Source: Candidatus Sulfopaludibacter sp.
GTDB taxonomy: Bacteria > Acidobacteriota > Terriglobia > Bryobacterales > Bryobacteraceae
NCBI GenBank assembly: GCA_031292755.1
Contig: JARLGM010000016.1
Location: forward strand, 1 to 63,838
Reading direction: 5' to 3'
Length of the DNA stretch: 63,838 nucleotides
The notes beneath the pieces were generated by a model, which saw nothing but the letters and a program-made list of their open reading frames with translations, ran no database searches and was not told the origin of the DNA. Positions 25,895 to 34,330 of this stretch are shown here, piece after piece. The translations under genes were made by a program, and so were the position numbers. The stretch's first letter is position 1, and each line of letters opens with the position of its first letter.

Positions 25895-27340
25895 ATGAAC
25901 CGGCGAACCTTCTGCAGAACCCTTGCCACCAGCGCCGCTATGGCCGCATCCCCTCTCCGCGCCGCGCCCGAGCGGCCTAATATCGTCTACGTTCTGGCCG
26001 ACGATCTGGGCTGGGGAGACCTGCAATGCTACAATCCGCTCTCCGCCATCCACACGCCCAACGCCAACCGCCTGGCATCGGAAGGCATGCGCTTCGCGGA
26101 CATGCACTCCTCCTCGGCGGTCTGCACGCCCAGCCGGTACAGCATTCTGACCGGCCGCTACTGCTGGCGAAGCAGCCTGAAAAAGGGTGTGCTCAACGGC
26201 GATTCCCCCAACCTGATCGAGCCCGGGCGGCTGACCGTTCCGGCCCTGCTGCAATCGGCGGGCTATCGCACCGCGGGGTTCGGAAAGTGGCACCTGGGAC
26301 TGCGCAACGATCCGTCCACCGACTTCTCACAGCCTCTCCACCCGGGCCCTCTGGACCACGGCTTCGACCATTACTTCGGCATTCCCGCGTCGCTCGACAT
26401 GGCGCCGTATCTCTATATCGAAGACGACCACGCGGTGGAACTGCCGGCCTCCTCGACTCCTGGAAGCAAAGACCCGCGCGGCGTCTTCTGGCGTGCGGGC
26501 GCGTGCGCGCCGCATTTCAAGCACGAAGAAGTGCTGCCGGCCATTACAGGTAAGGCGGTCGAGTACATTCAGCAGCGCGCCAGACAGGCCGCACAGCCCT
26601 TTTTCCTGTACCTGCCGTTCACCGGACCGCATACGCCATGGCTGCCGCTGGCCAAGTATCGTAATCAATCGAAAGCCGGCACGTACGGCGACTTTGTGAC
26701 CGAGATTGACGACATGCTCGGGAACGTGATGCGCGCCCTGGATGAAACCGGCCAGGCGAAGAACACGCTGTTCCTCTTCGCCAGCGACAACGGCGCCGAT
26801 TGGAAACCGGAGGACCAGGCGCGCTACGCCCACCGCGCCAATGCCGACTGGCGCGGCGAGAAGGCCGATATCTGGGAAGCCGGCCATCGCATTCCGTTCC
26901 TGGTCCGCTGGCCGGGCCGCGTACGCGCCAACACGGTCAGCAAGGAATTGGGCAGTCTGACCGATTTGATGGCCACGGTGGCGGCCGTCACCGGTTCCGC
27001 CCTGCCGGCCAATGCCGCCGAGGACAGTTTCAACCTGCTGCCGGCGTTTTTCGAACAGAACAGGAAGCCCATTCGCGACCACATCGTCATGCACTCCAAC
27101 GGCGGTATGTTCTCGCTCCGGCAGGGCAATTGGAAACTGGAGGAAGGCCTCGGCTCCGGAGGCTTCAGTCCGCCCCAAACCGTAGAGCCCGCCGAAGGCG
27201 GACCCAAAGGCCAGCTTTACGACCTCCAGAACGACCCCGGCGAACTGCACAATCTCTACCAGGCTCGCCCGGAAGTGGTGGACCGGCTGGCGACCCTGCT
27301 GGAACGCTACCGTCAACAAGGGCACACCCGGCCGATGTGA
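25895..27340 (+). CDS. Sulfatase (arylsulfatase A-like), Tat-exported
   Basis: 481 residues with a twin-arginine-like leader (NRRTFCRTLA). The metal site starts with VLADDLGWGD, and the signature AVCTPSRYSILTGRY carries the cysteine (Cys77) that must be oxidised to formylglycine by a separate maturase. Other family features are GKWHLG, the calcium-site segment FASDNGADW and a C-terminal LYDLQNDPGELHNL. It hydrolyses sulfate esters, probably on sulfated polysaccharides or glycans, in the periplasm. It lies 25 bp downstream of an orphan permease and 19 bp from a convergent hydrolase gene. Confidence 0.93.
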   Translation: MNRRTFCRTLATSAAMAASPLRAAPERPNIVYVLADDLGWGDLQCYNPLSAIHTPNANRLASEGMRFADMHSSSAVCTPSRYSILTGRYCWRSSLKKGVLNGDSPNLIEPGRLTVPALLQSAGYRTAGFGKWHLGLRNDPSTDFSQPLHPGPLDHGFDHYFGIPASLDMAPYLYIEDDHAVELPASSTPGSKDPRGVFWRAGACAPHFKHEEVLPAITGKAVEYIQQRARQAAQPFFLYLPFTGPHTPWLPLAKYRNQSKAGTYGDFVTEIDDMLGNVMRALDETGQAKNTLFLFASDNGADWKPEDQARYAHRANADWRGEKADIWEAGHRIPFLVRWPGRVRANTVSKELGSLTDLMATVAAVTGSALPANAAEDSFNLLPAFFEQNRKPIRDHIVMHSNGGMFSLRQGNWKLEEGLGSGGFSPPQTVEPAEGGPKGQLYDLQNDPGELHNLYQARPEVVDRLATLLERYRQQGHTRPM

Positions 27341-27359
27341 GGTACTCCTGCCCGGGCCG

Positions 27360-28580
27360 TCACCGCGGTACCTGGATCTCGGGATAAAGCGGAGAGGGAA
27401 TGTGGGGCCGCGTGCTATCCCCCTTGAGATACGCGTCGAAAAAGGAGTGCACGCAGTACGCCGTAACAGCAAGCTGACGGCGTCCGGCGATACCGAGTTT
27501 CCCGAACAGGCGGAACAACCCCCGGAAGACGCCGCTCTTCAACAGGGCTCCATCATCGGTGAAGGTGAAATGGTCGGCGCCGCGGATCACAGCGCGCAGC
27601 CTTCCCTCCGCCGGCAGATGATCGTAAACCGACTGGATGTCGGCCAGAATCTGGCGGACCTCCGCGTCCGATGAAAAATCGCCCTGGCTGCTCAGCAGGA
27701 ACAGGAACGGCGTGTGGATGCCTGCCTGAATGACGCTGCCGTGCAGGGCGCCATCCACATCGATGCCCGCCTTGCACCTGGCATCCCGGGAGCAGAATTG
27801 CGCCGCTTGCGCGCCTCCGAAGGAATGGCCAAATACTCCCACCCGCGTCATGTCGATCCGCCCCGTGAACCTGCCGGAGGGGTCCGCGTGATTCAACCGC
27901 TCTAATCGATCGAGTACGAACCCGATATCGGCGGTCCATGCCATCAGGAGTTTGTCCACACACTGAGCCTGCTCCAGGCCCCCCTTTTCTTCGCAGAACT
28001 CCGGATTGTTTTGCGGTATCCGTGTCATCACCCGGCCGTCCGGGAAGGCGACGACACGCGTCCGGTAAGGTGCGTCCAGACCCACGACAAGATACCCTTG
28101 ACTGGCCAGATCCTCGGCCAGCGTCGAGTAGCTCACTACCTCGAGCGAAGCCCCCGCTCGCAGGATCGCCACCGGGTAGGAGCGCTGCCGCGGTGAGACG
28201 TCCGCGTTACGAAGACTGTGCGCATGGACCTTCGACAGATCGCGCGTCAGAAACTGCGTGAGCAGCACGCCGCCCTGGCGTGCGATCGCCGTTCGCAATG
28301 CGGCGGGCATGTAGTCGTCAATCGCAGCAGATGAATCAGGCGACGCCGGGTACCAGATCCACACAAGCAGCTCGCGCTTCGTGCCCGGCACGGGCGCCAG
28401 CGTGTCCAATACGTTCTCGTCAGCCCAATCATAGATTGCGCGGCCCACGGCGAATGGCCCCGTGGGCGCCGGGAGTGTAACTTCGGTCCTGTGCTCCCAC
28501 CAGAGCAGCGCCGCGAGCCCAACTGCGCTCATCATCGCAGCGATTGCAAAGCCTTTGAATACCCGGCGCGCGAGTCGCAT
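27360..28580 (-). CDS. Alpha/beta hydrolase (PAF-acetylhydrolase-like)
   Basis: 406 residues with an N-terminal membrane anchor or uncleaved signal (about 9-28). The nucleophile elbow is GHSFGGAQAAQ. An aspartate in the preceding strands (IDVDGALHG) and a histidine in GADHFTFTDDG complete a likely catalytic triad. The order, the early oxyanion segment (VAILRAGASLEV) and the long spacing match the platelet-activating-factor acetylhydrolase II branch, so a lipid or ester substrate is probable. A near-consensus promoter lies 15-43 bp upstream of the start codon. Confidence 0.82.
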   Translation of the reverse strand: MRLARRVFKGFAIAAMMSAVGLAALLWWEHRTEVTLPAPTGPFAVGRAIYDWADENVLDTLAPVPGTKRELLVWIWYPASPDSSAAIDDYMPAALRTAIARQGGVLLTQFLTRDLSKVHAHSLRNADVSPRQRSYPVAILRAGASLEVVSYSTLAEDLASQGYLVVGLDAPYRTRVVAFPDGRVMTRIPQNNPEFCEEKGGLEQAQCVDKLLMAWTADIGFVLDRLERLNHADPSGRFTGRIDMTRVGVFGHSFGGAQAAQFCSRDARCKAGIDVDGALHGSVIQAGIHTPFLFLLSSQGDFSSDAEVRQILADIQSVYDHLPAEGRLRAVIRGADHFTFTDDGALLKSGVFRGLFRLFGKLGIAGRRQLAVTAYCVHSFFDAYLKGDSTRPHIPSPLYPEIQVPR

Positions 28581-28594
28581 AAAAAGTACTTTGC

Positions 28595-28623
28595 ATCATA
28601 AAGAATCCTGGGATCTTTGTCAA
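28595..28623 (-). promoter_or_regulatory. Sigma-70-type promoter of the hydrolase gene
   Basis: On the minus strand, TTGACA (28623-28618) is followed after exactly 17 bases by TATGAT (28600-28595). Transcription should begin near 28588, only about 8 bases before the ATG at 28580, so the leader is very short and has no Shine-Dalgarno sequence. Confidence 0.75.
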
Positions 28624-28664
28624 GGAGCCGACGGCCACGCGATCGACCACGTGGAATGTCAATG

Positions 28665-28707
28665 TACGATTTTAGTCGTTGACATACGATTCTGCTCGTA
28701 GTATGCT
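28665..28707 (+). promoter_or_regulatory. blaI promoter with two palindromic operators
   Basis: TTGACA (28679-28684) and TATGCT (28702-28707) are separated by exactly 17 bases. Transcription is predicted to start at about 28713-28715, that is, on the ATG at 28714, giving a leaderless mRNA. The palindrome TACGA-N6-TCGTA fills the spacer (28685-28700). A second copy, TACGA-N6-TCGT followed by T, lies at 28665-28680 and overlaps the -35 box. The centres are 20 bp apart, about two helical turns, as expected for cooperative BlaI-type repressor dimers. The boxes are seen directly; binding by the adjacent BlaI is inferred. Confidence 0.8.
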
Positions 28708-28713
28708 GCCCAC

Positions 28714-29100
28714 ATGGTTCCCCCACCCTTGCCGACCGATGCCGAATTGGACATTCTGGCCGTTCTGTGGCGCACCGGTCCGGCCACTGTCCGTGAAGTG
28801 CACCAGGCACTCGGCAAGGACAGCGGTTACACCACCACACTCAAGCAGATGCAGTTGATGACGGAAAAGGGGCTGCTCACCCGCAGCGAACGGTTTCGGG
28901 CCCATGTCTACGAGCCTGGTATGCCCAAGGAACAAACGCAGCGCCAGATTGCCACCGACCTGCTGCGGCGCGCCTTCGAAGGGTCGGCCGCCAGCCTGGT
29001 CATGGGCGCGCTCTCGGCGCAACCCGCTTCGCGGGAAGAATTGCAGGAAATCCGGCAGATGCTGGACCAACTCGAGAAACAGAAAGGAACATCGCGATGA
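28714..29100 (+). CDS. BlaI/MecI-family transcriptional repressor
   Basis: 128 residues. The winged helix-turn-helix is typical of the family: LPTDAELDILAVLWRTGPATVREVHQ at the start (quoted as LPTDAELDILAVLW, then GPATVREVHQAL), a recognition helix GYTTTLKQMQLMTEKGL, and a C-terminal dimerisation helix. The usual scissile region of BlaI/MecI lies in the helix around ATDLLRRAFEGSAASL. It overlaps the peptidase gene by 4 bp (ATGA), so repressor and peptidase are translationally coupled. It probably represses its own promoter through the two palindromes upstream and is inactivated by the peptidase. Confidence 0.93.
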   Translation: MVPPPLPTDAELDILAVLWRTGPATVREVHQALGKDSGYTTTLKQMQLMTEKGLLTRSERFRAHVYEPGMPKEQTQRQIATDLLRRAFEGSAASLVMGALSAQPASREELQEIRQMLDQLEKQKGTSR

Positions 29101-30665
29101 GTCCGTTGCAAGTGTTATTTCATCAACCCTGGATGGCCCGGTTGGGCTGGACGCTGCTGCATTTCCTGTGGCAGGGCGTGCTGGTTGCCGCGCTGCTCGC
29201 GGTTCTTCGCGCGCGCACGTCGGGCGCGTCATTCCGGTATGTGTCCGCCTGCACGGCGCTGGCAATAATGGCTGCGGCTCCCGTGGTCACCTTCCTGATG
29301 CTGGGGAATGGCGATGGCGCGGCCCCGGCGGGACATGCGGCCGTTCGTGCGGCACTCGCGGCGGGCAGCGGGGCATCCTCTTCCCTGCCCCTGGAGAGCG
29401 TATGGGAGCGCATCTCGCCCAGGTTGGGCCTGGCGTGGCTGGTGGGCGTGGCTTGCTGTTCGGTACGGCTGCTGGGTGGCTGGCTGATCACGGCCCGCCT
29501 GCGGAGCGCGAATGCCAAGCCCGCGCCCGTGGAATGGCAGCGGAAGCTGGAGCCCTTGATGTCGCGCATGGGCGTGATCCGTCAAGTGAGCCTGCGGGCT
29601 TCTACGCTGCTGGAAGCGCCAGTAACGATCGGCTGGCTGCGGCCCGTCATCCTGGTGCCCGTGGGCGCGCTCGCCGGACTCTCCACGGCGCAGGTGGAAG
29701 GCCTGCTGGCGCACGAACTGGCCCACATTCGCCGCCACGATTACCTGGTCAACCTGCTGCAGAGCCTGGCCGAGGCGGTGCTGTTCTACCATCCGGCCGT
29801 ATGGTGGGTCTCGCGACAGATCCGCGCTGAACGCGAGCACTGCTGCGACGACCTCGCCATCGCCGCCACCGGTGGCGATGTCCTGACCTATGCGCGCGCT
29901 CTCACCGAATTGGAATCCTGCCGCACGGCGCACATGCACGCCCTGGCCGCGACGGGCGGTTCGCTGCACAATCGCATTCGACGGCTGGTGGACCCGTCCC
30001 GTCCGGCTACGCGCATGGCGCCCGCCGGCGCGGCCTGGGCGCTCAGCGCCGTTCTGCTGATCGCCGTCGGCGGCGCCATGGTCCGCGGCGCGGAGAGCCC
30101 GGCGCCGGCGCAGGAGCCCGTGGTCAATCTCAAGACGGTCTGGCCCGATACCGTCAAACAGGGCGATGTGAAAATCGAAGTGCGCGGACTGGGCACTCTC
30201 ACCTCGTCGATACTCGCTGAGGCGAAGTTCGCGGAGACCCAGGTGAAAGACGTGCATACCGGCCAGATTGCCGCGGTCGCGTTTTTGCGGCCAGACGCAA
30301 TCATCGCCGCGCAGGTGCAGACTGTCCATCCCGGTGTAACTAACGGCACCGTGACCGTGGACCTGGCGCTCCTCGCGCCCCCGCCGGCCGGCACCCCGCT
30401 GGGCAGCAAAATCGATTCCACTGTGACTATCGGCAACATGAGCAACGTGGTCTACGTCGGACGCCCGGTCTTCGCGACCGCCAATAGCGAAGGCACGCTC
30501 TTCAAGCTCGATCCCGACGGCCGGCACGCCACCGCCGTGAAAGTTCAATTCGGCCGGAGTTCGGTCAACTTGATCGTGATCAAGAGCGGACTACAGCCCG
30601 GCGACCGCGTGATTCTCAGCGATATGTCCGCCTACCGGCAGTACGACCGCATCGCGCTCCAATAG
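29097..30665 (+). CDS. BlaR1-type M56 peptidase fused to an efflux-adaptor C-terminus
   Basis: 522 residues. The first 300 or so are a BlaR1/M56 membrane peptidase: several N-terminal helices, the zinc motif HELAH (206-210) with IRRHDYLVN after it, and the third ligand Glu247 in EREHCCDD. After a membrane helix (about 311-330) a BlaR1 would carry a penicillin-binding sensor. Here residues about 344-522 instead look like the barrel and membrane-proximal domains of a HlyD/MacA-type periplasmic adaptor: VKIEVRGLGTL, NGTVTVDLALLAPPPAG, NVVYVGRPVFATANS, GRSSVNLIVIKSGL and PGDRVILSDMSAY. The lipoyl and coiled-coil hairpin is missing. The next gene, 2 bp on, is a decayed permease of the class such adaptors serve. 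Confidence 0.85.
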   Translation: MSPLQVLFHQPWMARLGWTLLHFLWQGVLVAALLAVLRARTSGASFRYVSACTALAIMAAAPVVTFLMLGNGDGAAPAGHAAVRAALAAGSGASSSLPLESVWERISPRLGLAWLVGVACCSVRLLGGWLITARLRSANAKPAPVEWQRKLEPLMSRMGVIRQVSLRASTLLEAPVTIGWLRPVILVPVGALAGLSTAQVEGLLAHELAHIRRHDYLVNLLQSLAEAVLFYHPAVWWVSRQIRAEREHCCDDLAIAATGGDVLTYARALTELESCRTAHMHALAATGGSLHNRIRRLVDPSRPATRMAPAGAAWALSAVLLIAVGGAMVRGAESPAPAQEPVVNLKTVWPDTVKQGDVKIEVRGLGTLTSSILAEAKFAETQVKDVHTGQIAAVAFLRPDAIIAAQVQTVHPGVTNGTVTVDLALLAPPPAGTPLGSKIDSTVTIGNMSNVVYVGRPVFATANSEGTLFKLDPDGRHATAVKVQFGRSSVNLIVIKSGLQPGDRVILSDMSAYRQYDRIALQ

Positions 30666-30667
30666 CT

Positions 30668-31529
30668 GTGCTCACCCTGTTCAGCGCGGCCCGCACCCTG
30701 TGGCGCAATCCGGGATTCGCGGTCACCGCGCTGGCATTTCGACGGTATCCGCGCTGTTCTCCGTTGTCGATAAGGTGCTGCTGGAACCGCTGCCGCGAGC
30801 GAAGACAGCCCCCAGGGTCCGCAAGCGGCGATCCTCAGCGACCGCGCCTGGCAGCCTGTTCCGCTCCGCTGCTTCGATGATCGGCCGCATCGTCGTGCTG
30901 GACGATGTGCCTTACCAGGTGGCCGGAGTGCTCGCGCCCGGTGCGCGGCTGGAATCCGGCGCCGACCTCTGGCTGCCGCTGCGCGACGCAGTGGTGGGCG
31001 ATGTGCGGCCCGCACTCTAGCTGCTGATGGGCGCCGTCGGTTTCGTGGTGGCCAGTTCCGCCACCAACACCACAACGCTGCTGCTGGCGCGCGCCGGGCG
31101 CCGCGCACGCGAAATGGCGATCCGCATCGCCATTGGCGCCGAGCGCCGCCAGGTGTTGCTCCAGTACATGGCCGAAAGCCTGCTGCTGGCGGTTCCTGGC
31201 TCTCAGTCCGGCGGAGCTGCCGCGCATCGGCGCCAACGGTTCGGCCATCGCGCTGGATGGCCGGGTGATGCTGTTTACCGTGGCGGTATCGGCCCTGCTG
31301 GCAGTCGTGTGCAGCCTGGTTCCGGCACTGCACCTGGTCAAAGACGGGATTGCCCAAGCGAGCAGAGGATCCCGCCGCCAGCGGTGGCGCTCCACGCTGA
31401 CGATCGCGGAGATGGCGGTCTCGCTGGTGTTGCTCACCGGCGCCGGGATGATGATCCGGACGCTGGTGGCAAAACGCGCCATCGGCCGCGGATTCGATGA
31501 GCGCAACGTGCTCACCGTGTGCGCAATAA
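30668..31529 (+). pseudogene. Decayed ADOP/MacB permease
   Basis: Recognisable permease pieces occur in order but in changing frames and with large gaps. They are the first-helix segment ARTLWRNPGFAVTAL, then ALFSVVDKVLLEPLP (frameshifted), GRIVVLDDVPYQVAGVL, an in-frame stop (31018-31020), FtsX-helix residues with REMAIRIAIGAERRQVLL, a further frameshift, and RWRSTLTIAEMAVSLVLLTGAGMMIRTLV, here cut short. The second half, including the last helix bundle, is absent. About 290 of some 800 codons remain. It begins 2 bp after the M56/adaptor gene, so it was probably the third gene of that operon. Confidence 0.85.
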
Positions 31530-31569
31530 CGAACACACCACCGCCGAGATTTCGCCGATGCACTGATCT

Positions 31570-32943
31570 TCACCGTTTCCAGGCGGCCAGGTGAATGCCG
31601 GCGGGGATGCGGGCGTGGGCCAGATCCAGGTCGTCATTCACGAGCGGCACCGTAATCACCGTAGCGGAAGAGCCGAAAGGCGTGAGGGTGAGGCGGATGG
31701 CTTTGCCGGCAAACGCCAGTGCAAACGTCGTGTCCGCGAGGGAGTGGAGCGTTTCCGCGCGGGCGGCAGTGTCGCAGGTGACGAGCGCTTCGCGAATTAC
31801 GCGATCGCCCGAAGCGTACGTCAGAACGCCCACCACCCCGGGAGCCTTCAGGCGTTTGTCCGCCGTTTCGTCATTGGAAACTTCCAGGCCTACATAGCGC
31901 CCGGTCTGCTCCGGGTCAGTAAGGGAAAAGCGCAGCAGCGGCGCGTAGGTGTCGAAGAAGTGCTTGCCGGAATCCAGATGGTAGACGCTCCACCATGGGA
32001 TTTCCTCCGTGCGGTCGAACACCAGGAGGGCGTCGTCTATAGGGGCGGCGTCCTGGCCGGCCAGGGTCACGCCGTAGAGCGGCTTTTCTTTCAGGTTCAC
32101 GCCGAGCGGCCAGGCTTCCACGGTGATTTTCGGGTCGCCGCCCTCATCGCCGATCACGTTGTGCTCGGAGTGGGTCTTGCGGAGCATCAGGCGGCGCTCG
32201 TCGCTCATTTGCACCAGTTCGAACGTGACGTTGGTGATGTCCACCGTGTCCTGGCCGTCGGCAGTGCGGCCGTATTGCATGATGGAGGCGGACTGCGCTT
32301 CGAACGGTCCGTGGGCAGGCTCATAGATGCCGGTGAAGGTCACGTTCATGCCGCCGCACACACGGTTGTCGGTAGCGGCAAGCGTGTGGTTGACCAAAGC
32401 CAGCCGCACTTTGCAATCTCCCGGCGGCGATTGGAACGAGAGGCGATTGCCGGATGGCACGGCTTCGCCTTCGATGCTGCCGTCGTGCGTGGTGTTCAGG
32501 CCGTGCCAGAAGGCGTTGCCGCCGATGCGGAGACGGCGGCCGTCCGGCGCGACGGCGATCTGCAAGTGATTGTCGAAAAACTTCCAGTCGCCGGCCCAGG
32601 CGGCAAGCGGCGGGTTCCGGTCGAACGGAAGCGAGAGGTCCACACGCGCGGCAGGAATCCAACCGACCGCGTCGATAGACTGCCAGACGCAGGCGAAACC
32701 GTCGTGCACCTTGCTGACCAGCACTTGCGTGCCCGGCGGCGGTCCATCGGCCTCCTTGCACGCGGCGCCTTTCTGCGGGCAGCCGGGGGTCGAGTCCTGG
32801 TACAGCGACACGGCGCCGGTTCCGATGATTCGCGCCGGGCGCATGTCGTTTTGATCGTCGGCAAAGAGGCCATTGCGGCACCAGTTCTCACCCTGCGCGG
32901 AAAGGCCGGGGAGCACCAGGAGCAGGAGCAGAAGCGTACGCAT
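31570..32943 (-). CDS. Secreted hypothetical protein
   Basis: 457 residues from the ATG at 32943, which gives a clean signal peptide (LLLLLLVLPGLSAQ); an earlier in-frame start adds 16 charged residues before it. The N-terminal 110 residues are cysteine-containing with an SH3-like segment (GTQVLVSKVHDGFACVWQ, then GWIPAARVDL). The middle part reads like a lipocalin or calycin-type barrel (WAGDWKFFDNHLQIAV, GDCKVRLALVNHTL). The C-terminal 200 residues are unrecognised. It is divergent from the Clp-like gene (47 bp apart). Function unknown. Confidence 0.75.
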   Translation of the reverse strand: MRTLLLLLLVLPGLSAQGENWCRNGLFADDQNDMRPARIIGTGAVSLYQDSTPGCPQKGAACKEADGPPPGTQVLVSKVHDGFACVWQSIDAVGWIPAARVDLSLPFDRNPPLAAWAGDWKFFDNHLQIAVAPDGRRLRIGGNAFWHGLNTTHDGSIEGEAVPSGNRLSFQSPPGDCKVRLALVNHTLAATDNRVCGGMNVTFTGIYEPAHGPFEAQSASIMQYGRTADGQDTVDITNVTFELVQMSDERRLMLRKTHSEHNVIGDEGGDPKITVEAWPLGVNLKEKPLYGVTLAGQDAAPIDDALLVFDRTEEIPWWSVYHLDSGKHFFDTYAPLLRFSLTDPEQTGRYVGLEVSNDETADKRLKAPGVVGVLTYASGDRVIREALVTCDTAARAETLHSLADTTFALAFAGKAIRLTLTPFGSSATVITVPLVNDDLDLAHARIPAGIHLAAWKR

Positions 32944-32990
32944 CCGTTCAGGGTAGCGCTTTTTGCGATACTGCCAGAAGGAGAACCGCA

Positions 32991-34211
32991 ATGTTCGAGA
33001 GGTACACCGAAGATGCGCGGAAATCCATTTTCCACGCCCGCCACGAAGCCATTGCGGCGGGCAGTTCCCAGGTGGGGCCGGCGCACCTGTTGCTGGGCTT
33101 GATGCAGGCCGATGGCGCCCTGGCGCTCCGCTTGTTCTACTCAGCGGAGAATATTGCCATCATCCGGAAGCGCTTCATGACGTCCGCGCCAGGGCCAGCC
33201 GGCAAAGCCGATCTGCCGTTCACCCGGGAGAGCCGGCGCGCCCTGGCTTACGCCGCCGAAGAATCGGAGCGAATGAAGCATCCACACATTGGGACCGAGC
33301 ACATCATGGTAGGGCTCAACCGGGAAGAGGACACCGCGGTTTCCGCTTTGTTCCAGGAAATGGGGCTCACCCTGGAACGGCTGCGCGACGAAGCCACAGG
33401 CATCGCCGAACGCAAGAGCCGCCAAACGGCCATAACGAAGCAACAGGAGTTCGCGGCGCCGCTGGGCAGGATGCGGCGCGGGGAGCCCGCAGTTTCCGAC
33501 CGCAGCACGGATCTCACCCTGGCGGCGGCCGAGGAACGGCTGAATCCGCTGATCGGCCGGGAAGCGGAGCTGGCGCGCATGCTGGAGATTCTGGCGCGCC
33601 GTTACAGAAACCGGATCGCGCTCACCGGCGAGGCGGGCGTGGGAAAGACCGCGCTGCTGGAAGGCTTGGCGCAGCGGCTGGAGGAAGGTGCGCCGCACGA
33701 CTTTCTGGGCGGGCGGCGCGTTCTATTGATCGAAGCGGCACTCCTCGACGGCTCGCGGGATCTCTGCGAAGGCTCCGTCATTCTATGTGTGGAGGGCCTG
33801 TTCGACCTGCCGCCGAAAGATGTCGCGCGAGCCGTGCTGACGCTGGAGGGGCAGGCCCGGCGCAGCGATGCGCGCCTGATCGCGACGGGCACGCCGGAGG
33901 GCTTCCGGCGGCTGGCCGAGCCGCTGGTCCGCCCATTCGCATTGGTCGAGCTATGGCCGCCCTCCGAGGCAGAGACGATTCGCATTCTGACCGGCCTGAA
34001 GGAACGGTACGAGAAATTCCACGCGGTTGCCGTGCGAGAGGACGCGATCCGCGCCTCGGTTCTGTTGTCGCGCCGGTTTCTTTCGCGCCGCCTTTTGCCG
34101 GACCGCGCACTCGATCTGCTGGACGATGCCTGCGCCGCCGCGCACCTCAAGGGGAAGCCGGAAGCCGGCGCGGAAGACGTGGAAGCGGCGCTGCGGGCTC
34201 GCCGCGCCTGA
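32991..34211 (+). CDS. Clp-like protein: ClpA/C N-domain plus one degenerate AAA module
   Basis: 406 residues. It starts with a double Clp-N repeat (YTEDARKSIFHARHEA, HLLLGLMQ, then TEHIMVGLNREED). A linker leads into a first-type AAA module with Walker A GEAGVGKT (213-220). The segment that should carry the substrate-gripping pore loop and Walker B is shortened; Walker B reads VILCVEGL, with Val-Glu where Asp-Glu is expected. Sensor-like and lid helices follow (PDRALDLLDDACAAAHL), but there is no middle domain and no second AAA module, half the usual 800 residues. An AGAAGGAG ribosome site is close to the ATG. It may act as an adaptor or regulator of a full Clp unfoldase, not as one itself. 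Confidence 0.85.
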   Translation: MFERYTEDARKSIFHARHEAIAAGSSQVGPAHLLLGLMQADGALALRLFYSAENIAIIRKRFMTSAPGPAGKADLPFTRESRRALAYAAEESERMKHPHIGTEHIMVGLNREEDTAVSALFQEMGLTLERLRDEATGIAERKSRQTAITKQQEFAAPLGRMRRGEPAVSDRSTDLTLAAAEERLNPLIGREAELARMLEILARRYRNRIALTGEAGVGKTALLEGLAQRLEEGAPHDFLGGRRVLLIEAALLDGSRDLCEGSVILCVEGLFDLPPKDVARAVLTLEGQARRSDARLIATGTPEGFRRLAEPLVRPFALVELWPPSEAETIRILTGLKERYEKFHAVAVREDAIRASVLLSRRFLSRRLLPDRALDLLDDACAAAHLKGKPEAGAEDVEAALRARRA

Positions 34212-34330
34212 TAAGTTGTTGCAGTCGGGGTTCTGTGACGGCGCGGTCATCGAATTCGTCGGCATCCGTCCGGCAGTGCATCGGCCACGCTGTTTCAGCC
34301 GGTGATGTTATAAACTTACATTCCAGAAGT

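Noticed and set aside
32963..34330. An open frame that would extend the Ser/Thr kinase 456 codons upstream
   Set aside because: It overlaps the Clp-like gene in another frame, has an Arg/Gly/Pro-biased shadow composition, and the kinase family begins at the ATG at 34331.
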